Source: RI-153 sp963752935
Lineage (GTDB): Bacteria; Chloroflexota; Anaerolineae; Caldilineales; Caldilineaceae
Direction of reading: 5' to 3'
DNA: 64,000 bases
Assembly (NCBI GenBank): GCA_963752935.1
Contig: CAVWAL010000020.1
Location: forward strand, 372,001 to 436,000
The notes beneath the pieces are model-generated. The model saw only the letters and a list, made by a program, of their open reading frames with translations. It was not told where the DNA came from and searched no databases. Positions 51,179-60,890 of the stretch are shown here, piece after piece (position 1 is the stretch's first letter; the number at the start of each line of letters is the position of its first letter). The position numbers and the translations under genes were made by a program.

Positions 51179-52027
51179 ATGATTTTGGTGACAGGCGCGG
51201 CAGGCAAGACGGGGCAGGCCGTGATCCACGCGCTGCACGGTCGCGGAGAACCGGTGCGAGCGTGGGTGCGGCGCCCTGAACAGACGGATCGAGTTGAACG
51301 GCTGGGTGCGGCGGAAAGCATCGTGGGCGATCTACAGTCGCCGCTGATCTGGGCGCAGGCCACGGAGAGCGTGCGCGCCATCTACCACATTTGCCCCAAC
51401 ATGGTCCCCTACGAGACCACCGTGGGCGCGATGGCGTTGCAAGCAGCCCACCGCGCCGGGATCGAACACTTCGTCTACCACTCGGTGCTCCACCCACAGA
51501 CAGAAGAGATGCCCCATCATTGGCACAAATTGCGCGTCGAAGAGTGGATCTTCGAGAGCGGCCTCGATTTCACCATCCTCCAGCCGGCGGCTTACATGCA
51601 AAACGTGCTGGCCTATCGAGTGCAGATCGAGAGCGAAGGCATCTACCCCGTGCCCTACCCGGCGCAGACGCGCATGAGCCTCGTCGATCTGGCGGATGTG
51701 GCCGAAGCGGCCGCCACCGTCCTCAGCCAACCGGGACACAGCGGCGCCGTCTATGAACTGAGCGGTCCTCAGATCCTGACGCAATGGGAGATAGCGGCGA
51801 TCCTCAGCCAACGGTCGGGCCGGCCCGTCGAGCCACAAGAGATCTCGTTGGATGAGTGGGAAGCCAACGCCCGTCGCGCCGGTCTTTCTGACTACGCCGT
51901 GGACACGTTGCTGCGCATGTTCCGCTATTACGCCCAAAACGGCTTCTGGGGCAACAGCAACGTCCTGCGTTGGCTGCTCAACCGAGAGCCCAGTGACTTC
52001 GGAACATGGTTGGAAAGAGCCTGGTGA
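51179..52027 (+). CDS. NmrA-like NAD(P)-binding oxidoreductase
   Basis: 282 residues from ATG at 51179 with AGGAGG upstream. MILVTGAAGKTGQAVIHALHG carries the GxxGxxG dinucleotide loop; YHICPNMVPYETTVG, HFVYHSVLHPQTEEMPHHWHKLRVEEWI and FTILQPAAYMQNVL follow the atypical-SDR NmrA/HSCARG pattern, which often lacks the Y-x3-K pair. May act as a redox sensor or reductase; substrate unknown. Separated from the next gene by 125 bases with no further gene. Confidence 0.85.
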   Translation: MILVTGAAGKTGQAVIHALHGRGEPVRAWVRRPEQTDRVERLGAAESIVGDLQSPLIWAQATESVRAIYHICPNMVPYETTVGAMALQAAHRAGIEHFVYHSVLHPQTEEMPHHWHKLRVEEWIFESGLDFTILQPAAYMQNVLAYRVQIESEGIYPVPYPAQTRMSLVDLADVAEAAATVLSQPGHSGAVYELSGPQILTQWEIAAILSQRSGRPVEPQEISLDEWEANARRAGLSDYAVDTLLRMFRYYAQNGFWGNSNVLRWLLNREPSDFGTWLERAW

Positions 52028-52152
52028 GCCGGCACTGCAGACAGGAATCCATATGTACCCTCTCTCCTCATTTTTGCGCAAACCCCCTCTTTGTGCGACA
52101 GTAACCGTAGTGGACTTTTCGCCGTTCTTGGCTGGCAACGCTGGGTTCTTGC

Positions 52153-53151
52153 ATGCAAACTGACACACTCGACGCACACTTTCAGGGACGTAACGTCCTT
52201 ATTACAGGGGGATTGGGGTTTATCGGCTCAAACCTGGCGCGGCGATTGGTGGCGGCGAACGCCAACGTCACCCTTGTGGACAGTCTGATCCCTGAGTATG
52301 GGGGCAACCTGTTTAACGTCGCCGGTATTGAGCATCGCGCCCGCATCAACATTTCGGACGTGCGCGATGAATACAGCATGGCCCACCTCGTGCAAGGTCA
52401 GGATTATCTCTTCAATCTGGCCGGTCAGACCAGCCACATGGATTCGATGACCAATCCCTACGTCGATCTGGAAATCAACTGTCGTGCCCAACTGTCGATC
52501 CTCGAGGCGTGCCGCACGCACAACTCCGCCATTAAGATTGTCTTTGCCAGCACGCGACAGATGTACGGAAAACCCGACTATCTGCCCGTGGATGAAAAAC
52601 ATCTTCTGCGCCCGGTGGACGTGAACGGCATCAACAAAATGGCCGGTGAGTGGTATCACATTGTCTACAATCAGGTGTACGGCATCCGCGCCTGTGCCCT
52701 GCGCCTGACCAACACCTACGGCCCACGTATGCGCATCAAGGACGCGCGCCAGACCTTCCTCGGCGTCTGGATCCGGCTGCTCATCGAAGGACGATCCTTC
52801 GAGGTGTGGGAAGGCCACCAATTGCGCGACTTTACCTATGTCGATGACGCGGTCGATGCCTTTCTGCTGGCCGCCGTGGATGATGCCGCCAACGGAGAAG
52901 TCTTTAACCTGGGCGGAGACTGTGTGATCTCGCTGCAAGATCTGGCCGATCTGCTGGTGGATGTGGGCAACGGCGGCGACTACAGCGTGCGCACCTTCCC
53001 CGCAGAGCGCAAACGCATCGACATCGGCGACTACTATGCCGACGATGCGCGGCTGCGCAACGAGTTGGGCTGGGCGCCGCGCACATCTTTGCGCGAAGGG
53101 CTGGCGCAGACCGTCGACTATTTCCGCACCCATCTTGATCGGTATGTGTAG
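52153..53151 (+). CDS. NAD-dependent sugar epimerase/dehydratase (extended SDR) with atypical catalytic site
   Basis: 332 residues. GGLGFIG (19-25) binds NAD; LFNLAGQTSHMDSM and FASTRQMYGKPDYLPVDEKH are typical of nucleotide-sugar SDRs. At the catalytic site PVDVNGINKMAGEW, lysine 162 is present but the expected tyrosine is N158. RDFTYVDDAVDAFLLA near the C-terminus is normal for UDP-glucose epimerase and GDP-mannose dehydratase relatives. It should modify a nucleotide sugar for the following aminotransferase and glycosyltransferases. First gene of the 52-58 kb glycan operon. Confidence 0.85.
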   Translation: MQTDTLDAHFQGRNVLITGGLGFIGSNLARRLVAANANVTLVDSLIPEYGGNLFNVAGIEHRARINISDVRDEYSMAHLVQGQDYLFNLAGQTSHMDSMTNPYVDLEINCRAQLSILEACRTHNSAIKIVFASTRQMYGKPDYLPVDEKHLLRPVDVNGINKMAGEWYHIVYNQVYGIRACALRLTNTYGPRMRIKDARQTFLGVWIRLLIEGRSFEVWEGHQLRDFTYVDDAVDAFLLAAVDDAANGEVFNLGGDCVISLQDLADLLVDVGNGGDYSVRTFPAERKRIDIGDYYADDARLRNELGWAPRTSLREGLAQTVDYFRTHLDRYV

Positions 53152-53158
53152 AGGCCTT

Positions 53159-54295
53159 ATGATCCATTCTGTGCCGCAGTGTGACCCCAAAGCCAATTAT
53201 CTGGCCCACAAGCCCGAGATCGATGCCGCCGTCTCCGCCGTGCTGGAGAGCGGGTGGTACATTTTGGGCAAAGAGGTATCGGCCTTTGAAGCAGAATTTG
53301 CCCGCTACCTTGGCCTTGCCCACGGTGTGGGCGTGGGCAGCGGCACAGACGCCCTGCTCCTGGGCCTGCGCGCCTGTGGGATCGGCCCCGGTGACGGCGT
53401 GGTGACGGTGTCGCACACGGCAGTGGCAACGGTGGCCGCCATCGAAATGGCGGGGGCGACGCCAATCCTGGTAGATATCGACGACGATACTTTTACGCTT
53501 GACCCCAACCTGCTGGAAGATGCAATCCGCTCTTTCCGGGCACAGGGTGTGGACGTCAAAGCGGTGATCCCGGTTCATCTGTATGGGCACCCGGCCCCGA
53601 TGGCACAGATCGTCGAGATCGGTCGCCGGCATAATCTGTGGGTCATCGAAGATTGCGCCCAGGCCCACGGCGCCTGGATCGACGGTCGACGCGCCGGCGC
53701 CTGGGGTGATCTGGCTGCCTTCAGCTTCTATCCCACTAAAAACCTGGGGGCTTTGGGGGATGGTGGCATCCTCGTAACCGGCGATGCGCGATTGGCGTTG
53801 CAAGCGCAACAGATCCGCCAATATGGCTGGCAACAGCGCTACATCAGTGAGATCCCCGGCATCAACACAAGACTCGACGAGATCCAGGCCGCTATTCTAC
53901 GCGTGAAGTTGGGCGCGCTCGACGCCGAAAATGCACGTCGCCGCCAGATCGCCGCCGTCTACGACAGGGAACTCGTCGATACCCCGCTCCGCCTACCCGC
54001 CGTGCGCGGAGACGTAACCCACGTCTACCACCAATACGTGGTGCGCAGCGAGCACCGCCAGGATTTGCAGACGCACCTGCGCACGTTGGGGATCGGCACC
54101 CTTGTCCACTATCCGCAGCCGGTACATTGCCAACCCGCCTATCGGGATCGGATCGCGATCCACGGCGATCTGCGTCGCAGCGAAGGCGCCGCCGCCCAGG
54201 TGCTCAGCCTGCCCATCTTCCCTGAGATGAGCGACGAGGATGCTGCTTGCGTGGTCGCCGCCATCCGGCAGTGGACAGTCGAGCAAGCGGCGTGA
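53159..54295 (+). CDS. DegT/DnrJ/EryC1/StrS-family sugar aminotransferase
   Basis: 378 residues. PLP site: D165 (VIEDCAQAHGA) and K194 (FSFYPTKNLGALGDGG), with SGTDALLLGLRA and the substrate-loop INTRLDEIQAAILRVKL. It transfers an amino group to a keto-sugar nucleotide, making an amino-deoxy sugar. It starts seven bases after the epimerase, which may supply the keto sugar. Its TGA overlaps the GTG of the next gene. Confidence 0.9.
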   Translation: MIHSVPQCDPKANYLAHKPEIDAAVSAVLESGWYILGKEVSAFEAEFARYLGLAHGVGVGSGTDALLLGLRACGIGPGDGVVTVSHTAVATVAAIEMAGATPILVDIDDDTFTLDPNLLEDAIRSFRAQGVDVKAVIPVHLYGHPAPMAQIVEIGRRHNLWVIEDCAQAHGAWIDGRRAGAWGDLAAFSFYPTKNLGALGDGGILVTGDARLALQAQQIRQYGWQQRYISEIPGINTRLDEIQAAILRVKLGALDAENARRRQIAAVYDRELVDTPLRLPAVRGDVTHVYHQYVVRSEHRQDLQTHLRTLGIGTLVHYPQPVHCQPAYRDRIAIHGDLRRSEGAAAQVLSLPIFPEMSDEDAACVVAAIRQWTVEQAA

Positions 54296-55566
54296 GCGAG
54301 CCCCCCATGCGTATCGGCGTTCTCACCCACAACTACCCCCGATTCCCCGGTGATTTCAGCGGGATTTTCATCAAGCTACTCTGCCATGCGTTCATCGAAC
54401 AGGGTGAGACGGTCGGCGTCTTTGCCCCCTACGACCCTGCCTTTGTAACGGGAGCCGATCCAAAGGTGGATCTGAACCTCTACCGCTACGTCTGGCCCGA
54501 GCATCTGCACCGGCTGGGCTACATGCGCTCAATGCAGGCGGACACCGTCTTGCGCAGCGACGCCTATCTGCTCAGCCCGTTGCTGCTGATCTCCGGCGTG
54601 TCGCAGGGGTTGTTGTGGGCACGACGCACTCGCCCCCAAATACTCCACGCGCATTGGACGCTGCCCAATGGCTTCATCGGCGCTGTGATCGGCAAGATCC
54701 TGAAGATTCCGCTTGTCGTCTCCATGCCGGGGTCGGATGCCACGATCGGGGTGCAAAATGCGCTTTTTCGGCGCTTGTCGCGCTTTGTCTTCGATGAAGC
54801 AAAGGTGATCACGGCGAATTCCGAGGCGTTGCGCGCTGTGGCAGTGAACCAACTCGGCGCCGATGCGCGCAAGTTCGATCTGATCGCCTATGGATTTGAT
54901 CCGCACATGCGTTACGCCGACACTCGAGGCGTCGCCGAGCTGCGCGCCCGCCTGGGCATTCCTGCCCACGCCGTGATCTTCCTCTCGGTGGGGCGAATGG
55001 TGCCGAAGAAAGGCTTCGATTTTCTGATCCACGCCCTGGCCCGGTTGCTTGACCCCAACGCCGAACAACCCTATAGTGGACCGCCGATCCACCTGGTGAT
55101 GGTGGGCAAAGGCGACCTACACGAGGAATGGCAGAGGCTGGGCCGCCAACTGGGGGTGGGCGACGCCATCCATTGGGTGGGCAACGTGCCCGTAGACGAA
55201 CTCAACGTCTACTACAACATGGCCGATGTGATCACCACGCCGAACCGCGAACCGCCGGCGGATGGGCTGAATGTGGCCGTCCTCGAAGCCATGCAGTGCG
55301 GCAAACCTGTGCTTGGGGTTGATGTGCCGAGCACACGGCTGCCCATCGGCGACGGCTATGCCTTCGCCCACGAACAGACCGCTCTCCTGGCGCCGCCGAA
55401 TGATCTGTCGGCACTGGCTGCTGCCATGGCCCGGCTGGCCGATAGCGCCGATCTGCGCACCCGCATGGGATCCGCTGCCCGCCGTCTCGCCGAAACCGAT
55501 TTGAGTTGGCCCTTCATCGCCCGGCGCTACATCAACCATTTTAGAGAGATAGTGAACGGTAGTTAA
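54292..55566 (+). CDS. GT4-family glycosyltransferase
   Basis: About 424 residues from GTG at 54292 (GTGA overlap); ATG at 54307 (MRIGVLTHNYPRFPGDFSGI) is the alternative. LHAHWTLPNGFIGAVIG, VVSMPGSDATIG and VITANSEALRAVAV form the acceptor half; VIFLSVGRMVPKKGFDFLIHAL and EPPADGLNVAVLEAMQCGKPV form the donor half with the E-x7-E-like site. Retaining transferase for the envelope glycan built by this operon. Confidence 0.88.
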   Translation: MSEPPMRIGVLTHNYPRFPGDFSGIFIKLLCHAFIEQGETVGVFAPYDPAFVTGADPKVDLNLYRYVWPEHLHRLGYMRSMQADTVLRSDAYLLSPLLLISGVSQGLLWARRTRPQILHAHWTLPNGFIGAVIGKILKIPLVVSMPGSDATIGVQNALFRRLSRFVFDEAKVITANSEALRAVAVNQLGADARKFDLIAYGFDPHMRYADTRGVAELRARLGIPAHAVIFLSVGRMVPKKGFDFLIHALARLLDPNAEQPYSGPPIHLVMVGKGDLHEEWQRLGRQLGVGDAIHWVGNVPVDELNVYYNMADVITTPNREPPADGLNVAVLEAMQCGKPVLGVDVPSTRLPIGDGYAFAHEQTALLAPPNDLSALAAAMARLADSADLRTRMGSAARRLAETDLSWPFIARRYINHFREIVNGS

Positions 55567-55600
55567 GTTTGCGTAGTCCAATCCTTGTTTCGGAGGTTGT

Positions 55601-56455
55601 ATGCACTTTATCTTCTCCACCGGTTCTCTTTATAGCTACAGCATTGACCGCTGTTTTGAATTTGCGCAGCGCGCCGGTTTCGACGGCGTCGAGTTGTTAA
55701 TCGATCAGCGCTGGGACACGCGCCAGGCCGACTATGTGGCGCGGCTGGTGGAACGGTACGATCAACCGGTGCGCGCCGTACACAGCCCCTTTATCAGCAA
55801 TCTGGGCGGATGGTCACGCGATCTGGCGGGCGGCATCGAAAAGTCGGTTTCTGTGGCCGAGGCCCTGGGCGCGTCTGTCGTCATCTTGCACCTGCCCGAG
55901 AAGGTGAGCTATTCCGTAGTGCAGATCGGCGGTCGCCGCATCCTGTTGCCGCTGCCCGGCATGCGCCGCCACGAGCAGTACATCCGCTGGGTGCAAGAGG
56001 GGATGCCGCGCCTGCAAGAGCAGACCGACGTCTTCCTCGCCATCGAAAACATGCCGGCCCGCCAGGCATGGGGCCGCCGGATCAACGCCATCAAATGGAA
56101 TGCCCACGACCGCGCCAGCATCAGCGACATTACCCGCTTTCCGCACATTACGATGGATACCACCCATCTGGGTACGTGGGGTCTTGATCCGGCGGAGATC
56201 TACTTCCGCTGGCGCGACCGGGTCAAGCACGTTCACCTGAGCAACTTCAACGGCCGCGAGCATCGCCGCCCCGAAGACGGTCATCTGCGCCTGGATCAAT
56301 TGCTGGCGCGCCTGGCGCAATTCAACTACAGCCACGCCGTCTCGCTTGAACTTCACCCCGATGCCCTGTCCGCCGGCAGCGCTGATGACGGCATCGTGGC
56401 GCGCCTCAAAGCCAGCCTGGATCAGTGCCGGCAGTGGGCAAATGCCAATGTATGA
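55601..56455 (+). CDS. sugar phosphate isomerase/epimerase (xylose isomerase-like TIM barrel)
   Basis: 284 residues with CGGAGG before the ATG. Barrel strands and metal ligands can be followed: DGVELLIDQRWDTR, VVILHLPEKV, VFLAIENMPARQAW (glutamate), ITMDTTHLGTWG (aspartate, histidine), VKHVHLSNFNGRE and AVSLELHPD (glutamate), the AP_endonuc_2 family plan. Likely isomerises or epimerises a sugar or inositol derivative. Overlaps the next gene slightly, consistent with one operon. Confidence 0.85.
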   Translation: MHFIFSTGSLYSYSIDRCFEFAQRAGFDGVELLIDQRWDTRQADYVARLVERYDQPVRAVHSPFISNLGGWSRDLAGGIEKSVSVAEALGASVVILHLPEKVSYSVVQIGGRRILLPLPGMRRHEQYIRWVQEGMPRLQEQTDVFLAIENMPARQAWGRRINAIKWNAHDRASISDITRFPHITMDTTHLGTWGLDPAEIYFRWRDRVKHVHLSNFNGREHRRPEDGHLRLDQLLARLAQFNYSHAVSLELHPDALSAGSADDGIVARLKASLDQCRQWANANV

Positions 56456-57119
56456 TCCAATCGAAGCCGTCCTCTTTGATATGGACGAGACACTGCTCGA
56501 CCGGCAGGCGTCTTTGCGCGCCTTCGCTCTGGCCCAACATGCCCGCCATCCCGATCTCCTCGGTGCAGGCACGGCGGATGAGTTCGCCGATCGGTTTCTG
56601 GCGTTGGACGACAACGGGCGACTGTGGAAGGACCAGGTGTACCAACGCATTTTGACGGAAAACGGCATTGCCACCCTCGACGCTCAGACGCTCTTGGACG
56701 AGTATCTCGCCGGTTTCTGCCAATATTGTGTGGGCTTCCCCGATCTGCGCGAAACGCTCGACGCCCTCAAAGAGATGGGGTTGCGGCTGGGGATCATCAC
56801 CAACGGTCTTTACCCATTTCAGCAGCGGAACTTTGAGGCGTTGGGCGTGACCGACTATTTTGAAACGGTGGTGGTTTCGGATGCCGAGCAGATCCGCAAA
56901 CCCGACCCCGAGATTTTCCGCCGTGCGTTATCTCGCCTGGGTTCAACCCCGGCGACGACGGTCTTCGTGGGCGACAACCCAGACGCCGACATCCGCGGCG
57001 CGCAGCGTGTGGGCATGCGCGCCGTCTGGAAGCGCAATTTTTACTGGTCTGCCTGTCCGCATGCTGATGCCACCATCGACACGCTCTCTGACCTGCCGAT
57101 CCTACTCCGCTCATGCTGA
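56448..57119 (+). CDS. HAD-superfamily phosphatase
   Basis: 223 residues from ATG at 56448; ATG at 56442 would add two residues. HAD motifs: DMDETLLD (nucleophile D11, acid D13), ITNG (motif II), IRKPDPEIF (motif III lysine) and VGDNPDADI (motif IV), with an alpha-helical cap. Probably dephosphorylates a sugar phosphate or nucleotide. It overlaps both neighbours by a few bases. Confidence 0.9.
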   Translation: MYDPIEAVLFDMDETLLDRQASLRAFALAQHARHPDLLGAGTADEFADRFLALDDNGRLWKDQVYQRILTENGIATLDAQTLLDEYLAGFCQYCVGFPDLRETLDALKEMGLRLGIITNGLYPFQQRNFEALGVTDYFETVVVSDAEQIRKPDPEIFRRALSRLGSTPATTVFVGDNPDADIRGAQRVGMRAVWKRNFYWSACPHADATIDTLSDLPILLRSC

Positions 57120-58087
57120 AACGACTGGTCCGACTGGCGCAGCCGGTTTTCCTGGTGTTGGCATTGCTCTTCATTGCCCTCCTGCTGCGCAGCCAGTGGG
57201 ACGAACTACGTACCTACGAATGGCAGATCCACGGCGGCTGGCTGGCGGTTTCGGGGATCTTACTGGTGGCGAGTTGGTTTGTCGAGGTCTCCATCTGGCG
57301 GACGGTGTTGGGCTGGGTTGGTGGATACATTGGGTACGCCGCAGCGGTACGGATCTGGTTTGCCAGTATCCTGGTGCGCTATATCCCCGGCAACATCTGG
57401 CAACCGCTGGGGATGACCGTCCTCGCCCGGCAAGTGGGGGTACGTCCGGCGGCGACTGTCGCCAGCATTGCGCTTTTCCAGGCCGTCAACTTGCTTTCGG
57501 TCGTCCCCTTTCTGGCGGGATACCTGCTCTCGGGCGGCGTGATTGGCGGGACGGCTGTTGCACAGATCACGCCGTGGCTGGCGTCGATCGTCGCCGTTCC
57601 GGTGGTCGTCTTTCTGGTGCAGCCGAACTGGCTGATCTCTCTGCTCAATTTTACGCTGGTGCGTCTGCGCCGTGAACCGTTGGCCGCTCAGATCGGATCG
57701 GGGCAACTGTTGGCGATCCTGCTGGTGTCGGTGGGCAATTGGCTGCTGTGGGGAGCGTCTTTTGCCGCGTTGACACTGAGTCTGCATGACTTTGATCCGG
57801 CACAACTTGCGCACGTGGTGCCCATGTTGTTGATCGTCTATCCCATCGCCTATGCCATCGGTTACCTGAGCTTTCTCACGCCCGGCGGCCTGGCCGTACG
57901 CGAAGGAACGTTGGTGCTGCTCTTGATGTCGACAATTGGCACGGTGGCGACGGTCGCTGCGTTATCCATGCGCTTGTGGCAGGTCATTCTTGAGGTGATC
58001 GTAGCCGGTGTGGTGGCCCTGATCACACGCCGGCAGCACCTGCCCCTACGCAGCACGCACCCTTCTCGATCTGACAATCGGCTATGA
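57113..58087 (+). CDS. flippase-like integral membrane protein (LPG synthase TM/UPF0104 family)
   Basis: 324 residues, about eight hydrophobic helices. SILVRYIPGNIWQPLGMTVLARQVGV and YLSFLTPGGLAVREGTLVLLL are the two conserved loops of the lysylphosphatidylglycerol-synthase transmembrane family. Members are thought to move lipids or lipid-linked sugars across the membrane. It overlaps the HAD gene and the DUF2079 gene by four to seven bases. Confidence 0.85.
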   Translation: MLKRLVRLAQPVFLVLALLFIALLLRSQWDELRTYEWQIHGGWLAVSGILLVASWFVEVSIWRTVLGWVGGYIGYAAAVRIWFASILVRYIPGNIWQPLGMTVLARQVGVRPAATVASIALFQAVNLLSVVPFLAGYLLSGGVIGGTAVAQITPWLASIVAVPVVVFLVQPNWLISLLNFTLVRLRREPLAAQIGSGQLLAILLVSVGNWLLWGASFAALTLSLHDFDPAQLAHVVPMLLIVYPIAYAIGYLSFLTPGGLAVREGTLVLLLMSTIGTVATVAALSMRLWQVILEVIVAGVVALITRRQHLPLRSTHPSRSDNRL

Positions 58088-60798
58088 AATCCAGACTGCC
58101 TCGTTTTTCTGTATCTGGGCTAACCGCTGATGCGTATCGGCTGCTACTGGTGGTGGCAGTTTTGGTTTACGTCGTGATCTTCGCCGATCTGGCTTTCGAT
58201 CTGCACACCGGGATGCGCACGCATAAGGCCGATCTAGGGCAGATGGATCAGGCGATCTGGAATACGAGCCGAGGACGTTTCTTAGAAGCCGTGGACGGCG
58301 ACTTCGTCTCTACCCGTCTCACCGATCATGTAGAGCCAATTTTTGCGCTGATCAGCCCCATCTTCTGGGTGTGGGACGACGTGCGCGCGCTGCTGCTGCT
58401 CCAGGTCGTGATGGTGGCGGTGGGGGCCTTTCCACTGTACGCCCTGGCCCTTGAAAAGCTCAATCAACTGCTGACTGCCTGGCAACGCGCCCGCATCTGG
58501 CAGCGCGACCCTGTGGAACAGTTGACGCGCCCGCTGGCGCTGGCGTTGGCCCTGGCCTACCTGCTGGCGCCGCAACTCCAGGCCGCACTGCTCACCGAGT
58601 TCCACGCCATTCCGCTCAGCGTGCCCCTGATCCTGTGGGCCTTTTGGGCAGTGGAACGTCGGCGCTGGTGGCAGTTCGCCGTCGCCGCCTTGCTCGTGAC
58701 GGCCGTCAAGGAAGAGGCCGCGCTGCTCGGCGCCGGTCTTGGCGTATGGGCGATGTGGCGGATAGCGGTTAGCCGTTGGAAAGCCGAGCCTGCAACTGCA
58801 GGTCCCCGGTCGGCAATCCTCGTCCCCCTCCTCGTGGCGGCGTCGGTGACGGTCCTCTCGTTGGCCTGGTTTTACGTGGCGACGTTTGTGATTGTGCCTG
58901 CGCACGCGGTGGCGGTATATGAGGTGGCCGAGAGCAGTTACTTTCAACGCTATGGGGCGTTGGGCAGCTCGCCCACCGACATTGTGAAGAGTGTTTTCAC
59001 GCAGCCGCAGCTTGTGTGGCAGATCGCAAGCGAACCGGCGCGGGCTAAACCGGTGTGGGGGCTGCTGGCCGTCTTCGGCTTATTGAGTTTGCTGGCTCCA
59101 GAAATTTTGCTGCTCAGTCTGCCCATTTTGTTGGCGAATCAGTTGAGCGCGTACCCGGCGCAGTATTATGGGGAATTCCACTACAGTGCGCCGGTTGTCG
59201 CCTATTTTGCCGTGGCCGCGGCCTACGGAATGGCGCGCTTGTGGCGATTCCTGGCGCGGCGCATCAATCAGCGCTCCGGTTCGTTTCAGTATCTGCCTGC
59301 CAACAGCGCCGCCACGATGGCCGTGGTTTCGCTCTTTACCAATGCGGCGACGGCGTTGCGCCCGCTGCTGACGTGGGGTTTCGTGCTCTGGCTGCTGTTG
59401 TGGAGCGGTTGGCGTTATGCCGATGCCGGATTTGGCCCGGGCGGGGGGCGGTACAGCCCGACACCGGTCACGGCGCACCACCGGCTGCTGCCTCGCTTCG
59501 TGGATCAGATCCCGGCGCAGGCAGCGGTGAGCGCTACGGCGGCAGTCCACCCGCATGTTAGCCACCGGCGTTATGTCTATCAATTCCCCTGGGGTGTGGA
59601 GCCGAACGAACGGGCCGATTGGGCACTGCTCGACGTGACCACCAACACCGATATGGCCCCCGGAGATCTCAAAGCCACGGTGGATGGCATGCTGGCGCGG
59701 GACTGGGGCATCGTCGACGCCGCTGATGGTTTCCTCCTCTTGCGCCGCGGGGCCGGCGTGAAGGAGATCCCCGATCCCTTTTACGATTTTGCCCGCACTC
59801 GGGCGCCGGCCACAGAGTCGTCCCTCGCCGCGCGTACCCCCATCACATTTGGTCCACTGACCGCTGTCGGCGTCGAACTAGAAGATTGGCCGCGCTGGCG
59901 GCAGACGAAAGTAACCACCCTGTGGCAGGTGGAGCAGAGCTTTATCGCGGGCGGCTTCAGGCCGTGGGTAGAGTTGACTATGCCCGATGGCGCATTGCTG
60001 CACACCTATCAAGACGTTCCGCCACCGGCGCTGGTGTGGTATCCATCGGCGCTGTGGCAGCCGGGCGAGATGATTCGCATCGAGACGCCCTGGCTCTTTC
60101 TGCCGCAAGCCTGGGGCGTGGCGGTGGGCGTCAACAACAGCCCAGATCCAGCGGATCTGGGTGGCGGATTGGCCGTGGATGCGCTCCAGAACCAGCCGGC
60201 TTTGGGGATCCGCACCCCCACCCTGGCGTTGGTTGCGGCCTATGCGCGCCGGCCCGACGGCGCGCTGCATCCCTTGCCCATAGGGATGTCCCCTCTACCC
60301 GAAGCCGCCCACGTCGCAGCCGCGACCCGCCTCAGACAGGTGAACGGCGTCTTTGCGGCAGAACATTCGGCGCGCATCACCGCCTGGCTCACGTCTGATC
60401 CGGTTGCGGCAGGGCAGCCCTTTGACCTCTGGTTGCGCTGGCAGAGCGACAGCCCTCTGTTTTTCGATCCATACCAGGTCTTTGTCCATCTGCGCCAGGA
60501 GGGCGTAACGGTGACCCAAAACGACGGTTTGCCCCGTTATTTTCTCCCCGTGACCGGGTTGGAGAGCCTGCCTGATTGGCGGCAGTTGCCGCTGCCTCGC
60601 CAACTGTCGCCGGGCACGTACGATGTGGTGGTGGGGGTGTACGATCCCGGCAGCGGTGAGCGTATGCAAGCCTTCGACGCTGCAGGCAATCCTGTGGGGA
60701 ACGAACTCTCGCTGGGGCAGTTGGTGATCGAGCCGCCGTTGGTCCCTGATCAAGCCTGCGCGCTGATCCCGGCGACCTGTGCCGGCCAGCCTAGATGA
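58084..60798 (+). CDS. DUF2079 multi-pass membrane protein with C-terminal beta-sandwich domain
   Basis: 904 residues. The N-terminal 440 residues hold about 10-12 helices and DUF2079 signatures LGQMDQAIWNTSRGRFLE, DHVEPIFALISPIFWVW and LLTEFHAIPLSVPLIL; the family resembles GT-C glycosyltransferases. The C-terminal 460 residues are soluble and beta-rich, ending in a module (PFDLWLRWQSDSP to SPGTYDVVVGVYDPGSG) also found in the GT39 protein encoded next. Probably transfers sugars from polyprenyl-phosphate donors at the outer face. Confidence 0.85.
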   Translation: MKSRLPRFSVSGLTADAYRLLLVVAVLVYVVIFADLAFDLHTGMRTHKADLGQMDQAIWNTSRGRFLEAVDGDFVSTRLTDHVEPIFALISPIFWVWDDVRALLLLQVVMVAVGAFPLYALALEKLNQLLTAWQRARIWQRDPVEQLTRPLALALALAYLLAPQLQAALLTEFHAIPLSVPLILWAFWAVERRRWWQFAVAALLVTAVKEEAALLGAGLGVWAMWRIAVSRWKAEPATAGPRSAILVPLLVAASVTVLSLAWFYVATFVIVPAHAVAVYEVAESSYFQRYGALGSSPTDIVKSVFTQPQLVWQIASEPARAKPVWGLLAVFGLLSLLAPEILLLSLPILLANQLSAYPAQYYGEFHYSAPVVAYFAVAAAYGMARLWRFLARRINQRSGSFQYLPANSAATMAVVSLFTNAATALRPLLTWGFVLWLLLWSGWRYADAGFGPGGGRYSPTPVTAHHRLLPRFVDQIPAQAAVSATAAVHPHVSHRRYVYQFPWGVEPNERADWALLDVTTNTDMAPGDLKATVDGMLARDWGIVDAADGFLLLRRGAGVKEIPDPFYDFARTRAPATESSLAARTPITFGPLTAVGVELEDWPRWRQTKVTTLWQVEQSFIAGGFRPWVELTMPDGALLHTYQDVPPPALVWYPSALWQPGEMIRIETPWLFLPQAWGVAVGVNNSPDPADLGGGLAVDALQNQPALGIRTPTLALVAAYARRPDGALHPLPIGMSPLPEAAHVAAATRLRQVNGVFAAEHSARITAWLTSDPVAAGQPFDLWLRWQSDSPLFFDPYQVFVHLRQEGVTVTQNDGLPRYFLPVTGLESLPDWRQLPLPRQLSPGTYDVVVGVYDPGSGERMQAFDAAGNPVGNELSLGQLVIEPPLVPDQACALIPATCAGQPR

Positions 60799-60811
60799 GG
60801 GGGTTGTTGTC

Positions 60812-60820
60812 TGGTATAAT
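60812..60820 (+). promoter_or_regulatory. extended -10 promoter for the GT39 gene
   Basis: TGG followed by TATAAT (60815-60820) forms an extended -10 element 71 bases before the ATG. No good -35 is seen, as is usual for this type. Confidence 0.45.
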
Positions 60821-60890
60821 CAGCCACCATGTGATGCTCGTTTGGCAGGAAGAACTCTGTGTTAACCGACCAGCGTAACGGATTTGATGT

